64,000 nucleotides of DNA from Pseudomonadales bacterium (lineage in GTDB: Bacteria; Pseudomonadota; Gammaproteobacteria; Pseudomonadales; UBA5518), in NCBI GenBank assembly GCA_024234165.1, contig JACKOP010000003.1:725742-789741 (forward strand), in the 5' to 3' direction. Each line of letters begins with the position of its first letter. Within the stretch, counting starts at the first letter, position 1. Made by a program: the position numbers and the translations under genes. Under the pieces are notes generated by a model. The model did no database searches. It was not told the DNA's origin and saw nothing but the letters and a program-made list of their open reading frames with translations. Below are positions 52,187-61,700 of this stretch, piece after piece.

Positions 52187-53173
52187 ATGCAACTAGCGTC
52201 ACCGTCATGGCTCCTGCTGGTGGTCTCCTTGCCGACCGCCAGCGCCACGGCGCGCATGCGCGTCTGGCGTGGGCTCAAGGCGCTCGGCTGCATGGCGCTG
52301 CGCGACGGTGCCTACCTGCTGCCCGCCGGTCCCGATCACGAGCAGGCCCTGCAGGAACTGGGCGACGAATGCCGGCGTGAAGGCGGCAGCGCCTGGCTGA
52401 TGGCCGTGCAGCACCGCTCCGCTGAAGAGGACGCCGTCTACCGTCAGCTGTTCGATCGCAGCGAGGATTACGCCGAACTGGGCAAGGCCTGGAAACAGGC
52501 CAACCGTGGTCTGGCGTCTCTCGGGCCACCGGAACTGGCGCGGCTGCAACGCAAGTTGACGCGGGAGTTCGAGGCTCTGCGCGCCATCGATTTCTTTCCG
52601 AACGACGCGAGTGCCGAGGCGGCGGCGGGCTGGAGCGATTTCGGCAAGCGTATCGACAGCCTGCTGTCACCCGACGAACCGCACGAGGCCAGGGGAGGCA
52701 TCCTGCGGCTCGATCGCACGGGCTACCAGGGCCGCCTCTGGGCCACGCGGCGCCGGCTGTGGGTGGATCGGGTGGCCAGCGCGTGGCTGATCCGTCGCTT
52801 CATCGACCGAGACGCCCGCTTCCAATGGCTCGCCAGGCCGTCCGACTTTCCCAGGCGAGCGCTCGGGTTCGACTTCGACGGCGCAACGTTTACGCACGTC
52901 GGCGATCGGGTCACCTTCGAGACCCTGCTGGCCAGCTTCGGCCTGGAAGCTGACGCCGCGCTGGCGCGTCTGGGCGCGCTCGTGCACGTGCTGGACGTCG
53001 GCGGCGAGCCGGTGCCGGAGGCGAAAGGGTTCGAAGCCGTCCTGGCCGGCGCGCGTGAACGCCTGAGCGATGACGACGCGCTGCTGATCGAGATGAGTGC
53101 GGTACTCGATTCCCTCTACGCGCACTTCCAGCGCGAAGCACAACACACGGGCGAGAGGCCCAGCGCCCGATGA
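52187..53173 (+). CDS. chrB: ChrB, chromate-responsive regulator
   Basis: A 328-residue protein with the two ChrB domains. The N-terminal domain (WLLLVVSLPTASATARMRVW, then GAYLLPAG) is winged-helix-like. The C-terminal domain has WVDRVASAWLIRRFIDRDAR, FDFDGATFTHVGDRVTFETL and a conserved acidic-His set. ChrB senses chromate and controls chrA. The ATG at 52187 is preferred by alignment memory of the family start; a longer frame begins at 52151. The stop overlaps chrA by four bases. Confidence 0.9.
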   Translation: MQLASPSWLLLVVSLPTASATARMRVWRGLKALGCMALRDGAYLLPAGPDHEQALQELGDECRREGGSAWLMAVQHRSAEEDAVYRQLFDRSEDYAELGKAWKQANRGLASLGPPELARLQRKLTREFEALRAIDFFPNDASAEAAAGWSDFGKRIDSLLSPDEPHEARGGILRLDRTGYQGRLWATRRRLWVDRVASAWLIRRFIDRDARFQWLARPSDFPRRALGFDFDGATFTHVGDRVTFETLLASFGLEADAALARLGALVHVLDVGGEPVPEAKGFEAVLAGARERLSDDDALLIEMSAVLDSLYAHFQREAQHTGERPSAR

Positions 53174-54357
53174 CCGAAACCGCCGTCACGACCGAAACCG
53201 TTTCCCGGCCCGGCTACTCGCTGGGGCAGATCGCGCGGTACATGCTCGCGCTGGGCACCTGGGGCTTCGGCGGCCCGGTGGCGTTGGTGGGCTACATGTA
53301 CCGGGATCTGGTGGAGCGTCGCCGCTGGATTTCCGAGAGCGAATACAAGGAAGGCATGGCGCTGGCGCAACTGATGCCGGGGCCGCTGGCCGCGCAGTTG
53401 GCGATCTACCTGGGCTATGTGCACTACCGCGTGCTCGGCGCGACGCTCGTCGGCCTGGCGTTCGTGCTGCCGTCGTTCCTGATGGTCGTCGCGATCGGCG
53501 TCGTCTACGCCGCCTATGGAGGCATCGCCTGGATGCAGGCCGTCTTCTATGGCGTCGGTGCGGCGGTGATCGGCATCATCGCGATGAGCGCGTACAGGCT
53601 CACCACCAGGAACATCGGCAACGATCGACTGCTGTGGGCGATCTATTCGGTCAGCGCCGCGATCACCGTGATCACCAAGTCCGAGATCGTCTGGATCTTC
53701 CTGGGTGCCGGCGTGCTGGTCTGGTTCCTGCGGGCGCCGCCGAAGTGGCTGTCCGGTGGCTCGGTCAACGCGTTCGTGGCGCCGATCGGGGGCTTCTTTG
53801 CGATCGACACGCTCGACTGGAACAAGCTCGGCCAGATCGGCGCGTACTTCGCCTACGCCGGCAGCTTCGTGTTCGGCAGCGGCCTGGCGATCGTGCCCTT
53901 CCTGTACGGCGGAGTGGTTCAGCACTACCACTGGCTGACCGACCGGCAGTTCGTCGACGCGGTGGCCGTGGCGATGATCACGCCCGGTCCGGTGGTGATC
54001 ACGACCGGCTTCATCGGCTACCTGGTCTCCGGCTTCTGGGGCGCGGTCGTCGCGGCTGCGGCCACGTTCATTCCCTGCTACTTCTTCACCATCTTGCCGG
54101 CACCGTACTTCAAGAAGCACGGCAAGCGCCCGGGTATCGTCGCCTTCGTCGACGGGGTGACGGCGGCGGCGATCGGGGCGATCACCGGGGCGGTCATCGT
54201 CATCGGCGGGCGTTCGATCACCGACTTGGCTACCGCCGCGCTGGCGCTGATCACGGTCGGCGTGCTGTGGCGCTTCAAGAAGATCCCCGAGCCCGTCATC
54301 GTCGTGGTCGCCGCGATCGCCGGGCTGTTGCTGCATCCGCTGACGAGCCGCGCGTAG
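53170..54357 (+). CDS. chrA: ChrA, chromate efflux transporter
   Basis: A 395-residue CHR-family membrane transporter exporting chromate. Both diagnostic repeats are present: FGGPVALVGYMYRDLV and AQLMPGPLAAQLAIYLGYVH near the start, with MITPGPVVITTGFIGYLV in the second half. About ten hydrophobic helices are visible. The ATGA overlap with chrB shows coupling. The genes together should give chromate resistance. Confidence 0.95.
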   Translation: MTETAVTTETVSRPGYSLGQIARYMLALGTWGFGGPVALVGYMYRDLVERRRWISESEYKEGMALAQLMPGPLAAQLAIYLGYVHYRVLGATLVGLAFVLPSFLMVVAIGVVYAAYGGIAWMQAVFYGVGAAVIGIIAMSAYRLTTRNIGNDRLLWAIYSVSAAITVITKSEIVWIFLGAGVLVWFLRAPPKWLSGGSVNAFVAPIGGFFAIDTLDWNKLGQIGAYFAYAGSFVFGSGLAIVPFLYGGVVQHYHWLTDRQFVDAVAVAMITPGPVVITTGFIGYLVSGFWGAVVAAAATFIPCYFFTILPAPYFKKHGKRPGIVAFVDGVTAAAIGAITGAVIVIGGRSITDLATAALALITVGVLWRFKKIPEPVIVVVAAIAGLLLHPLTSRA

Positions 54358-54448
54358 CGGACCGAAGGGAGCGCGAATGGACGCACGCATCCAGCCCGTG
54401 CCGTTCGGCCCGCGATGAAGCGGCGGATGCTGGCAATTCGTGGCTCGG

Positions 54449-54487
54449 GCGCCACGCTCACGCCTGGAAGCAGCAGACCGGGATGGC
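54449..54487 (+). repeat. 39-bp segment, copy 1 (36 of 39 shared with 55941-55979)
   Basis: In the non-coding stretch after chrA. In one frame it reads HAWKQQTGMA. The last 28 bases are identical in both copies. Probably a remnant of a gene end or a mobile repeat. Confidence 0.7.
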
Positions 54488-54622
54488 GCCTACACAGACC
54501 GGGATGGTGCCTCGTCATTGCGCGCTGATACGTCTATCCTGCGAAGCGTTCCCCGATCCGCTCAGCGGGCACGACGATTGTGACATGGCGGCAAGGCCCC
54601 CTTGCCATCTACGGAGGTTGTC

Positions 54623-55582
54623 ATGGGATTTCGCTTTCATTGCTTGCTTGCCACCTTGGCCCTGACCGGGGCGACCGCGACGCCCGTGCAGGCGCAGGGC
54701 TTTCTCGATCAGCTGAAGCAAGCGGTGGGCGGCAACTACACGGTGCGCGGCCGTGTGCAACTGCAAAGTGGTCAGTGGCTGACCTGTTTCGACGGTAACA
54801 ACACCGGTTACCTCGGCCCCGCCGACCTGGCGCGGCCCGGTGACGCCAGAACCGACCCCGCCACCGGCACCGTGAAGGTGACCACCGCCGCCATTCCTAC
54901 CGTCATCATGACGCGCGGCGGCGTGGTCACGTCCAATGACTGCGACTCACTCGCCCAACAAGGGTTGCTGGTCGCGCCCACCCAGGCGGGTACCGCCGCC
55001 AGGTCGGATACCGGCTACAACGACCGTGATCGCACCGGCTGCATCACGCCTGACATGACGAAGGACTACATTGCCGCCCACAGCAACGAGATCATCGCCT
55101 GCCAGGCTCGCGTATTGACCGAGCGTGACGCCGCCGCCTTGCAAGCTGGACAGAATGGTGCGGCGGCAGCGGGCGGCACGAGCGCCGAGCAACAACAAGC
55201 GGCCAACGCCAGGCTGCAACAGGACACCGCCGAGAAGTTCAAGGCCATCCAGTCGCAGGTCGGCGTGCCCGTCACGGCGGCGAAACAGAGCGATGAAGAC
55301 ATGGCCTGGGATGGCGCCAAGCTGTGCAACCTGAAGCCGGCCTACATGATGAAGCTGAAGGAAGAAGCCACGGGCTTCGTGCGCTACGACGCCAGCGGCG
55401 GCAAGATCGTGCTGTCGGAGATGTCCGGCGGCGCACGCAAGGAAGTCGGCGTCGACGGCGATGCCTTCGCGCAGCGTGTGTCCTTCAACGCGCAAGCCAT
55501 CGGCCAGGGCGGTGACACCTGTGGCCGAGCGTTCTGGAATGCCGAGGCCTACAAGGCGGCGAGCGCCGCCATGAGCCGGTAG
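54623..55582 (+). CDS. Secreted protein of unknown function, 319 aa
   Basis: A protein with a Sec signal (LLATLALTGATATPVQA) and no recognised domain. The mature part has several Cys (VTSNDCDS, RTGCITPD, IIACQA, KLCNLK, DTCGRAFW) that could form disulfides, and a Gln/Ala-rich central helix (AEQQQAANARLQQDTAEKF). It also has a short sequence like a carbohydrate- or metal-binding loop (FDGNNTGYLGP). GGAGG stands seven bases before the ATG at 54623. It is probably periplasmic or surface-exposed. No partner gene stands next to it; the neighbour is a PEP-CTERM protein 530 bases on. Confidence 0.7.
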   Translation: MGFRFHCLLATLALTGATATPVQAQGFLDQLKQAVGGNYTVRGRVQLQSGQWLTCFDGNNTGYLGPADLARPGDARTDPATGTVKVTTAAIPTVIMTRGGVVTSNDCDSLAQQGLLVAPTQAGTAARSDTGYNDRDRTGCITPDMTKDYIAAHSNEIIACQARVLTERDAAALQAGQNGAAAAGGTSAEQQQAANARLQQDTAEKFKAIQSQVGVPVTAAKQSDEDMAWDGAKLCNLKPAYMMKLKEEATGFVRYDASGGKIVLSEMSGGARKEVGVDGDAFAQRVSFNAQAIGQGGDTCGRAFWNAEAYKAASAAMSR

Positions 55583-55704
55583 GTCTCGGCGGGGCGCCGC
55601 GCTCGGCGACGACGAACTGCAGGTGCTGCGGTATGCCACCGGCGCACTCGGCAGCGAGCCGGGTTCGATCGCGATGCGTTGTCAGAAGCCCAGGCTGGCA
55701 TCCA

Positions 55705-55876
55705 GAGGCTGTCGCAAAAGTCTCCGATCGTCGATGCGAGCAGCGCGGGACGATCCCTTTGCACCGGTGGGACGCCGTAAATGCATCCCTGCAGGCTCGA
55801 GTGCCGCATCCCTGCGGCACACGCCCCCCGATGCAATGGCATCGTCCCGCGCTTCACGGCGTTTTGCGACACCCTC
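55705..55876. mobile_element. 172-bp fold-back (MITE-like) element
   Basis: Terminal inverted repeats GAGGCTGTCGCAAAA (55705-55719) and its complement with one mismatch (55862-55876). Inside is a second inverted repeat of 21 bases (55743-55763 against 55832-55852, few mismatches) and a perfect 8-bp central hairpin (55801-55820). No gene is inside. The whole could fold into one long hairpin. Confidence 0.65.
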
Positions 55877-55940
55877 TCCAGTCCGCCGGCCAGCTCGACC
55901 ACCTTGCCGACGACCTGGCCGGTCAGGGTGTGGAAGTCCT

Positions 55941-55979
55941 GCGCCACCCCTACGCCTGGAAGCAGCAGACCGGGATGGC
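55941..55979 (+). repeat. 39-bp segment, copy 2 (36 of 39 shared with 54449-54487)
   Basis: Stands 65 bases right of the fold-back element; reads PYAWKQQTGMA in one frame. The last 28 bases are identical in both copies. The stretch 55583-56109 holds this repeat and the fold-back element but no gene. Confidence 0.7.
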
Positions 55980-56109
55980 TTGGGTCAGGCCGCGCGGTGT
56001 GCTGGTTTTGATCAAGGTCAAGACTGGACGCAATTCCCCGAACCCCGGTATTGACTGCCGCCGTGGGTGCCGCGTATGAGTGCCATACGGACATCGAGAG
56101 GAATGTGTC

Positions 56110-58161
56110 ATGCAGCACCTTCCCATGGGGCGCGTCCTGTCGCGCCGTTGGTGGCTGCCGGCAGTCCTGGGCATCGTCGGCGTGGCGGCCGCAGCCGACC
56201 CGATCGTCGTCGGCCAGCCGGTGTTCGATTCGTCCGTCGGCATGTTCGACGGCTTCAAGAAGGACAAGGTCGTCGGCGACTTCGTCTTCGGCACTTACGG
56301 ACTCGGCGCCTTCGGCTCCAGCAACGTGTTCGACACCGGCCCGAAGTTCCTGGGCTTGAGTTTCGACGAGTCGCAGCCCATCGGCGGCATCACCTCCTAC
56401 TGCGACCCGAGTGGCCTGACCGGCTGCGCCCACTTTGGCCTGAAGGCCACGCTCGGCGGCTGGGGCAAGTTCGGTACCGAGTACCAGTTGCGCGCCGGCG
56501 GCGGCACGCTCGACGTACGCGTGCCGCTGCGTGCGACGCTCGACCTGCCCTACGACGCCACCGGCGGCGGCGTGCCCACGCTCGGTTCGACGTTCACGAT
56601 CGGCACGTCCTGGACCTCGAGCGTCAAGACGCTGAATCAACCCGGCAGCGGCAGCAAGCCGGTGACGACGCTGCTGGCCACGCACGGGCCGACGGTGCAG
56701 GCCTATGCCGACCTGATCGGCGAACTCGGCGCCAGCGTCAGCGGCAAGCTCTGCGTGGGCGTCTGCGTGTCGGACAGCACGCCGCCGCTGGGCTTCGCGC
56801 AGCGCTGGGAGCTGGGGTCGGTCAACCGCAACGGCGACGGCAAGTTCAAGGTGCTCGACCAGCAGGTCACTCCGGTCGGCGAGGCGCTGAACGGCATCAT
56901 CAAGTACGAGTTGCGGCTGCCCAAGCTCGACGCCCAGGACAAGACGCTCGCGCCCAGCGGGCTGGGCGGCCTGTTGCAGACCCAGGCGCAGGATCGTGTG
57001 GCCAAGGTCGAGCTCGGCATCGACGAACTGGTGCGCGAGCTCACCGGTGTGCCGATCAGCGGCGAGGTCGGTTTCGACGCGCTGGGCGAACACATCGGTG
57101 CGAGCTACGCGCTGATCGAATCGTCCGCCGGTTTCGACACGCTGCTCAAGCAGCGGGTCAACGTGCAGACCGTGCCGACCGTCACGCTCGACTTCGCCAG
57201 CCCGGTGCAGAAGTACCTGGGCAACAGCGGCGGCGTCGAGCAGTACGGTGCGCCGACCCAGAGCCTGAGCTTCAACCTCGGTGAGAGCGTCTCGCTGCGC
57301 AACACCGGCGCCAGCCTGCTGGGCGGCGAGGCCCGCTTCGGCATGATGCTGGTGGTGCAGAACGAACTCGAGCTGCAGGTGATGGCCAAGCTCAGCCTCG
57401 AGGCGCTGAAGGCCAGCACGACGCTCGGCGGCATCGGCCCGCTGTTCGGGCCCGAGTCGGTGAGCGTGCCGATCGGCTCGATCCCTCTGCATCAGGCGAG
57501 CTTCGCCACCAGTGTGGCCGACCTCGGGGGGCTGTACTTCAACATGCTGTTCAAGCTGCCCGAGCTGCCCTTGGCCTTCGAGCCAGAGCAGTTCGCCACG
57601 CTCGGCGCCCTCGATGCCGCGAAATGGGTCGATGCCAACGGCAGTGCGCTGTGCGGCACGCGCACGACGCCGGACTGCGAGGCGCTGGCACAGACCCGCT
57701 TCACCGGCAGCTTCGACCTGGGTGCCGCGCCGCTGCCGCCCTGCCTGTTCGAGCCCGACGGCTGTGCGCCGTCGGTGCGGCAGGAACTGGCCGAGCGGCT
57801 GCAGTTCGCCCTGGCTGCCGGCCCGCGGGGCGGACAGTGGAGCGAGAGCGCAATGCGCCTGCTCGACGACGAGGGGCGCGAGACCTTCCTCAGTGCGCTG
57901 ACCACGCTCGATGACCCGCGGCTCGAACTCGGCGCGGGGCTGGACGACGAGCAGTTCGCGCGCGATGCGGCGGCGATGTTCGCCGCGGTCGGCACGCAGC
58001 GGCTGGAGACCGCGCCGGCACCCGAGCCCGCTTCGGTGCTGCTGCTCGGTTTCGGGCTCGCGGTCCTGGTGCTGCGGCGCCCTTGGGTGGTGCTGGCAAA
58101 GGAAGCACGCTGCGCCGTCCTGCTGTCTAGGCAGGCGACGGGAGGGCGCGGATTCGCGTGA
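56110..58161 (+). CDS. PEP-CTERM surface protein with an unusual C-terminal tail
   Basis: A 683-residue exported protein. It has a signal peptide (WWLPAVLGIVGVAAAADP) and a long beta-rich body with repeated phrases (GELGASVSGKLCVG). A PEP-CTERM anchor lies at residues 638-658 (PEPASVLLLGFGLAVLVLRR). Such signals are cleaved by exosortase EpsH, placing the protein in an extracellular matrix or biofilm. In normal members the chain ends a few residues after the Arg cluster; here about 25 more residues follow (including VVLAKEARCAVLL). The ATG at 56110 has AGAGGA upstream. No exosortase gene is present in the window. Confidence 0.75.
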   Translation: MQHLPMGRVLSRRWWLPAVLGIVGVAAAADPIVVGQPVFDSSVGMFDGFKKDKVVGDFVFGTYGLGAFGSSNVFDTGPKFLGLSFDESQPIGGITSYCDPSGLTGCAHFGLKATLGGWGKFGTEYQLRAGGGTLDVRVPLRATLDLPYDATGGGVPTLGSTFTIGTSWTSSVKTLNQPGSGSKPVTTLLATHGPTVQAYADLIGELGASVSGKLCVGVCVSDSTPPLGFAQRWELGSVNRNGDGKFKVLDQQVTPVGEALNGIIKYELRLPKLDAQDKTLAPSGLGGLLQTQAQDRVAKVELGIDELVRELTGVPISGEVGFDALGEHIGASYALIESSAGFDTLLKQRVNVQTVPTVTLDFASPVQKYLGNSGGVEQYGAPTQSLSFNLGESVSLRNTGASLLGGEARFGMMLVVQNELELQVMAKLSLEALKASTTLGGIGPLFGPESVSVPIGSIPLHQASFATSVADLGGLYFNMLFKLPELPLAFEPEQFATLGALDAAKWVDANGSALCGTRTTPDCEALAQTRFTGSFDLGAAPLPPCLFEPDGCAPSVRQELAERLQFALAAGPRGGQWSESAMRLLDDEGRETFLSALTTLDDPRLELGAGLDDEQFARDAAAMFAAVGTQRLETAPAPEPASVLLLGFGLAVLVLRRPWVVLAKEARCAVLLSRQATGGRGFA

Positions 58162-58277
58162 GAGCTTTTTCGTGACTGTACACGGCGACGCGCATTGTGC
58201 GTCGCTCCACTCGTCCGTGCGTCGATTTTTGTGCCTTCGTAATGCACCATGAGCGGCACTCCGGCAGAGGAACATCG

Positions 58278-61200
58278 ATGCACGATCCATTCACTCGCTC
58301 CGCAGCGCCGCTGCGCTTCGTGACGGCCGCCTCGCTGTTCGACGGGCACGACGCGGCGATCAACCTGATGCGCCGCCTGATCCAGGCACACGGTGCCGAG
58401 GTGATCCACCTCGGCCACAACCGGGGGGTGCGCGAGATCGTGCGCGCTGCGCTGCAGGAAGACGCCGATGGCATCGCGGTGAGCTCGTACCAGGGCGGGC
58501 ACATGGAGTTCTTCCGCTACATGGTCGAGATGTTGCGCGAGAACGGTGCTGCGCACATCCGCGTCTTCGGTGGGGGCGGTGGCACGATCACGTCGGAGGA
58601 AATCGCCGAGTTGCAGGCGCTCGGGGTGGAGCGCATCTACCACCCGCGCGACGGCATGGAGCTGGGCCTCCCCGGCATGATCGATGACCTGATCCGGCGT
58701 ACCGAAGCAGGGCGCCGCCCGCCGGTCGATCCGCAGGCGATCGGCATCGACGACGAGATCGCCGTGGCGCGCATGGTGTCGTCGATAGAGTCAGGTGCTT
58801 TCGATGCCGACGAGCTCGCGCGGTTGCGGGAGACATGGCGCGCGCGTGGTGCAAGGGCCCCGGTGGTCGGCGTCACCGGCACCGGCGGTGCCGGCAAGAG
58901 CAGCGTGACCGACGAGCTGCTGGCGCGTTTCCTGCGCCATTTTCCGCAGTTGCGCATCGCGGTGCTTGCGGTGGACCCGACACGCCGGCGTACCGGGGGT
59001 GCGCTGCTCGGTGATCGCATCCGCATGAACAGTCTTGATTCCTCACGTATCTACATGCGCTCGATGGCCACGCGCCGCCAGCACCTCGCGACCAGCGAAA
59101 TGCTCGGCGATGTGGCGCTGTTCCTGCAGTCGCTCGGCTTCGACCTGGTGCTGATCGAAACCGCCGGCATCGGCCAGAGCGACTCCGAGATCGTCGACCT
59201 GGTCGATCTGTCGGTCTACGTGATGACCAGCGAATACGGTGCCGCGAGCCAGCTCGAGAAGATCGACATGATCGACTTTGCCGATCTGATCGTGCTGAAC
59301 AAGTTCGATCGACGCGGCGCCGAGGATGCGCTGCGGGACGTGCGCAAGCAGTGGCGGCGCAACCACCAGGCGTTCACGCTGCCCGAAGAGCAGGTTCCGG
59401 TGTTCGCCACGATCGCGAGCCAGTTCAACGACCCGGGCATGAACTGGGTGTTCCACGAGCTGTGCACACGCATCGCACGGAAGCTCGAACTCGACCCGAC
59501 CGAGTGGACCCCAGCGATCGACATCACGCTGCGCGAGCCGAAGGCGGTGGCGCTGATTCCGGCTGCGCGCACGCGCTACCTCGCGGAGATCGCCGAGCAG
59601 GGGCGAGAATTGAACGCGCGCACCGGTACGCAGGCGGAGCTTGCCGACCGTGCCCAGCACCTGTACCAGGCGTTGTCCGAACTGGCCGATCCGCTGTTGC
59701 CCGCGCCGCTGGCAGCCTACGCGCCGCAGGCGCTCACCGCTGCAGACGCCGACAACAGCCTGCGTGTGCTGCGCCAGCGTTACCAGGCGACGCTCGAGGA
59801 GCTGGACGCGGATTCGCTCGAACTGCTGCGCGGCTGGCCGGAGCGTCGGGCAGGCATCCGCACGCCGCAGTACAGCTACACCGTGCGCGGCAGCGATATC
59901 CGTGGCGACAACTATCGCGAGAGCCTGAGTCGGCTGCAGATTCCGAAGATAGGCGCGCCGGATCACGCGAGCTGGGGTGGGCTGCTCGCGTTCCTGCGTC
60001 AGGAGAACCTCCCGGGTTACTACCCCTACACGGCAGGCGTGTTCCCGTACCGGCGCGAGGGCGAGGACCCGACACGCATGTTCGCCGGCGAGGGTACCCC
60101 CGAGCGCACCAATCGTCGCTTTCATTTCGTGGCTCGCGGTCAACCGGCAAACCGGCTCTCGACCGCCTTCGACTCGGTCACGCTCTACGGCGAGGACCCG
60201 CAGTCACGCCCCGATGTCTACGGCAAGATCGGCAACTCCGGAGTGTCGATCGCGACCGTCGACGATCTGAAGAAGCTGTATTCGGGTTTCGATCTGTGCG
60301 ATCCGAGGACCTCGGTGTCGATGACGATCAACGGTCCGGCGCCAATGATCCTGGCGTTCTACATGAATGCAGCAATCGACCAGCAGGTCGAGAAACACCT
60401 GAGGCAGAGCGGGCAGTGGGAGGCCGCGCAGGCGAAGATCGACGCGTTGTTCGCAGGCGCTGCACGCCCGCGCTACGACGGTGCGTTGCCCGAGGGAAAC
60501 GACGGCCTCGGACTCGGGCTGCTCGGTATCAGCGGTGAGCAGTTCGTCGACGCCGAGACCTACGCCATGATCAGGAGGCGTACGCTGGAGAGCGTACGTG
60601 GCACCGTGCAGGCCGACATCCTGAAGGAGGACCAGGCACAGAACACCTGCATCTTCAGCACCGGCTTCGCGCTGACGATGATGGGCGACGTGCAGGAGTT
60701 CTTCATCGCGAGCGCGGTGAAGAACTACTACAGCGTGTCGATCAGCGGCTATCACATCGCCGAGGCCGGCGCGAACCCGGTCTCGCAGCTCGCGTTCACG
60801 CTCGCCAACGGCTTCACGATCGTCGAGTACTACCTGGCGCGCGGGATGGCGATCGACGACTTCGCGCCGAACCTGTCGTTCTTCTTCTCGAACGGCATGG
60901 ACCCGGAGTACACCGTGATCGGGCGCGTGGCGCGGCGTATCTGGGCGCGCGCGATGAAGGAGCGCTACGGGGCAAGTGCCCGCAGCCAGATGCTGAAGTA
61001 CCACGTGCAGACCTCGGGGCGCAGCCTGCACGCGCAGGAGATGAGCTTCAACGACATCCGCACCACGCTGCAGGCGCTGTACGCGCTGTTCGACAACTGC
61101 AACAGCCTGCACACCAACGCCTACGACGAGGCGATCACCACGCCGACCGAGGAGAGCGTGCGCCGTGCGGTGGCGATCCAGCTCATCATCAATCGCGAGC

Positions 61201-61700
61201 TGGGACTGAACTTCTGCGAGAACCCGTGGCAGGGCTCGTTCATCGTCGAGGAGCTGACCGATCTGGTCGAGGCGGCGGTGTACCAGGAGTTCGATCGCCT
61301 CAGCGAACGCGGCGGCGTGCTGGGCGCGATGGACACCATGTACCAGCGCTCGAAGATCCAGGACGAGAGCCAGTACTACGAGAGTCGCAAGCACGACGGT
61401 TCGCTGCCGCTGATCGGCGTGAACACCTTCCTGCCGCCGCCGGGGCAGGAGGAGAAGATCGAGGGGCGCGCGCTGATGCGCTCTTCGGATGAGGAAAAGC
61501 GCCAGCAGATCGACAACCTCGCCGCATTCCACGCTCGGCACGCGGCCGAGGCGCCGGCAGCGCTGGCGCGACTGCAGGAGGTCGCGATTCGGCGCGGCAA
61601 CCTGTTCGCCGAATTGATGCAGACCGTGAAGGTGGCATCACTCGGGCAGATCAGCCAGGCGCTGTACGAGGTGGGCGGGGTCTACCGCCGCAATATGTAG
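58278..61700 (+). CDS. icmF: IcmF, fused isobutyryl-CoA mutase
   Basis: A 1140-residue fusion of three parts. The N-terminal B12-binding domain has FDGHDAAINLMRRLIQ and VIHLGHNRGV. A central MeaI-type G-protein chaperone has GVTGTGGAGKSS (about residue 197) and LIETAGIGQSDSE. The C-terminal mutase domain has RFHFVARGQPANRLSTAFDS, SISGYHIAEAGANP and QTSGRSLHAQEMSFNDIRT. It interconverts isobutyryl-CoA and n-butyryl-CoA, and in some bacteria pivalyl- and isovaleryl-CoA. The Phe in YTAGVFPY fits an isobutyryl-type rather than methylmalonyl-type pocket, though this needs structural comparison. GAGG precedes the ATG. The stop codon TAG is the first three bases of a 52-bp repeat array. Confidence 0.95.
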   Translation: MHDPFTRSAAPLRFVTAASLFDGHDAAINLMRRLIQAHGAEVIHLGHNRGVREIVRAALQEDADGIAVSSYQGGHMEFFRYMVEMLRENGAAHIRVFGGGGGTITSEEIAELQALGVERIYHPRDGMELGLPGMIDDLIRRTEAGRRPPVDPQAIGIDDEIAVARMVSSIESGAFDADELARLRETWRARGARAPVVGVTGTGGAGKSSVTDELLARFLRHFPQLRIAVLAVDPTRRRTGGALLGDRIRMNSLDSSRIYMRSMATRRQHLATSEMLGDVALFLQSLGFDLVLIETAGIGQSDSEIVDLVDLSVYVMTSEYGAASQLEKIDMIDFADLIVLNKFDRRGAEDALRDVRKQWRRNHQAFTLPEEQVPVFATIASQFNDPGMNWVFHELCTRIARKLELDPTEWTPAIDITLREPKAVALIPAARTRYLAEIAEQGRELNARTGTQAELADRAQHLYQALSELADPLLPAPLAAYAPQALTAADADNSLRVLRQRYQATLEELDADSLELLRGWPERRAGIRTPQYSYTVRGSDIRGDNYRESLSRLQIPKIGAPDHASWGGLLAFLRQENLPGYYPYTAGVFPYRREGEDPTRMFAGEGTPERTNRRFHFVARGQPANRLSTAFDSVTLYGEDPQSRPDVYGKIGNSGVSIATVDDLKKLYSGFDLCDPRTSVSMTINGPAPMILAFYMNAAIDQQVEKHLRQSGQWEAAQAKIDALFAGAARPRYDGALPEGNDGLGLGLLGISGEQFVDAETYAMIRRRTLESVRGTVQADILKEDQAQNTCIFSTGFALTMMGDVQEFFIASAVKNYYSVSISGYHIAEAGANPVSQLAFTLANGFTIVEYYLARGMAIDDFAPNLSFFFSNGMDPEYTVIGRVARRIWARAMKERYGASARSQMLKYHVQTSGRSLHAQEMSFNDIRTTLQALYALFDNCNSLHTNAYDEAITTPTEESVRRAVAIQLIINRELGLNFCENPWQGSFIVEELTDLVEAAVYQEFDRLSERGGVLGAMDTMYQRSKIQDESQYYESRKHDGSLPLIGVNTFLPPPGQEEKIEGRALMRSSDEEKRQQIDNLAAFHARHAAEAPAALARLQEVAIRRGNLFAELMQTVKVASLGQISQALYEVGGVYRRNM

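Noticed and set aside
55549..58290. A 913-codon minus-strand frame across the PEP-CTERM gene
   Set aside because: It is antisense to a gene with signal peptide, sorting signal and ribosome site; it has no recognisable domain.
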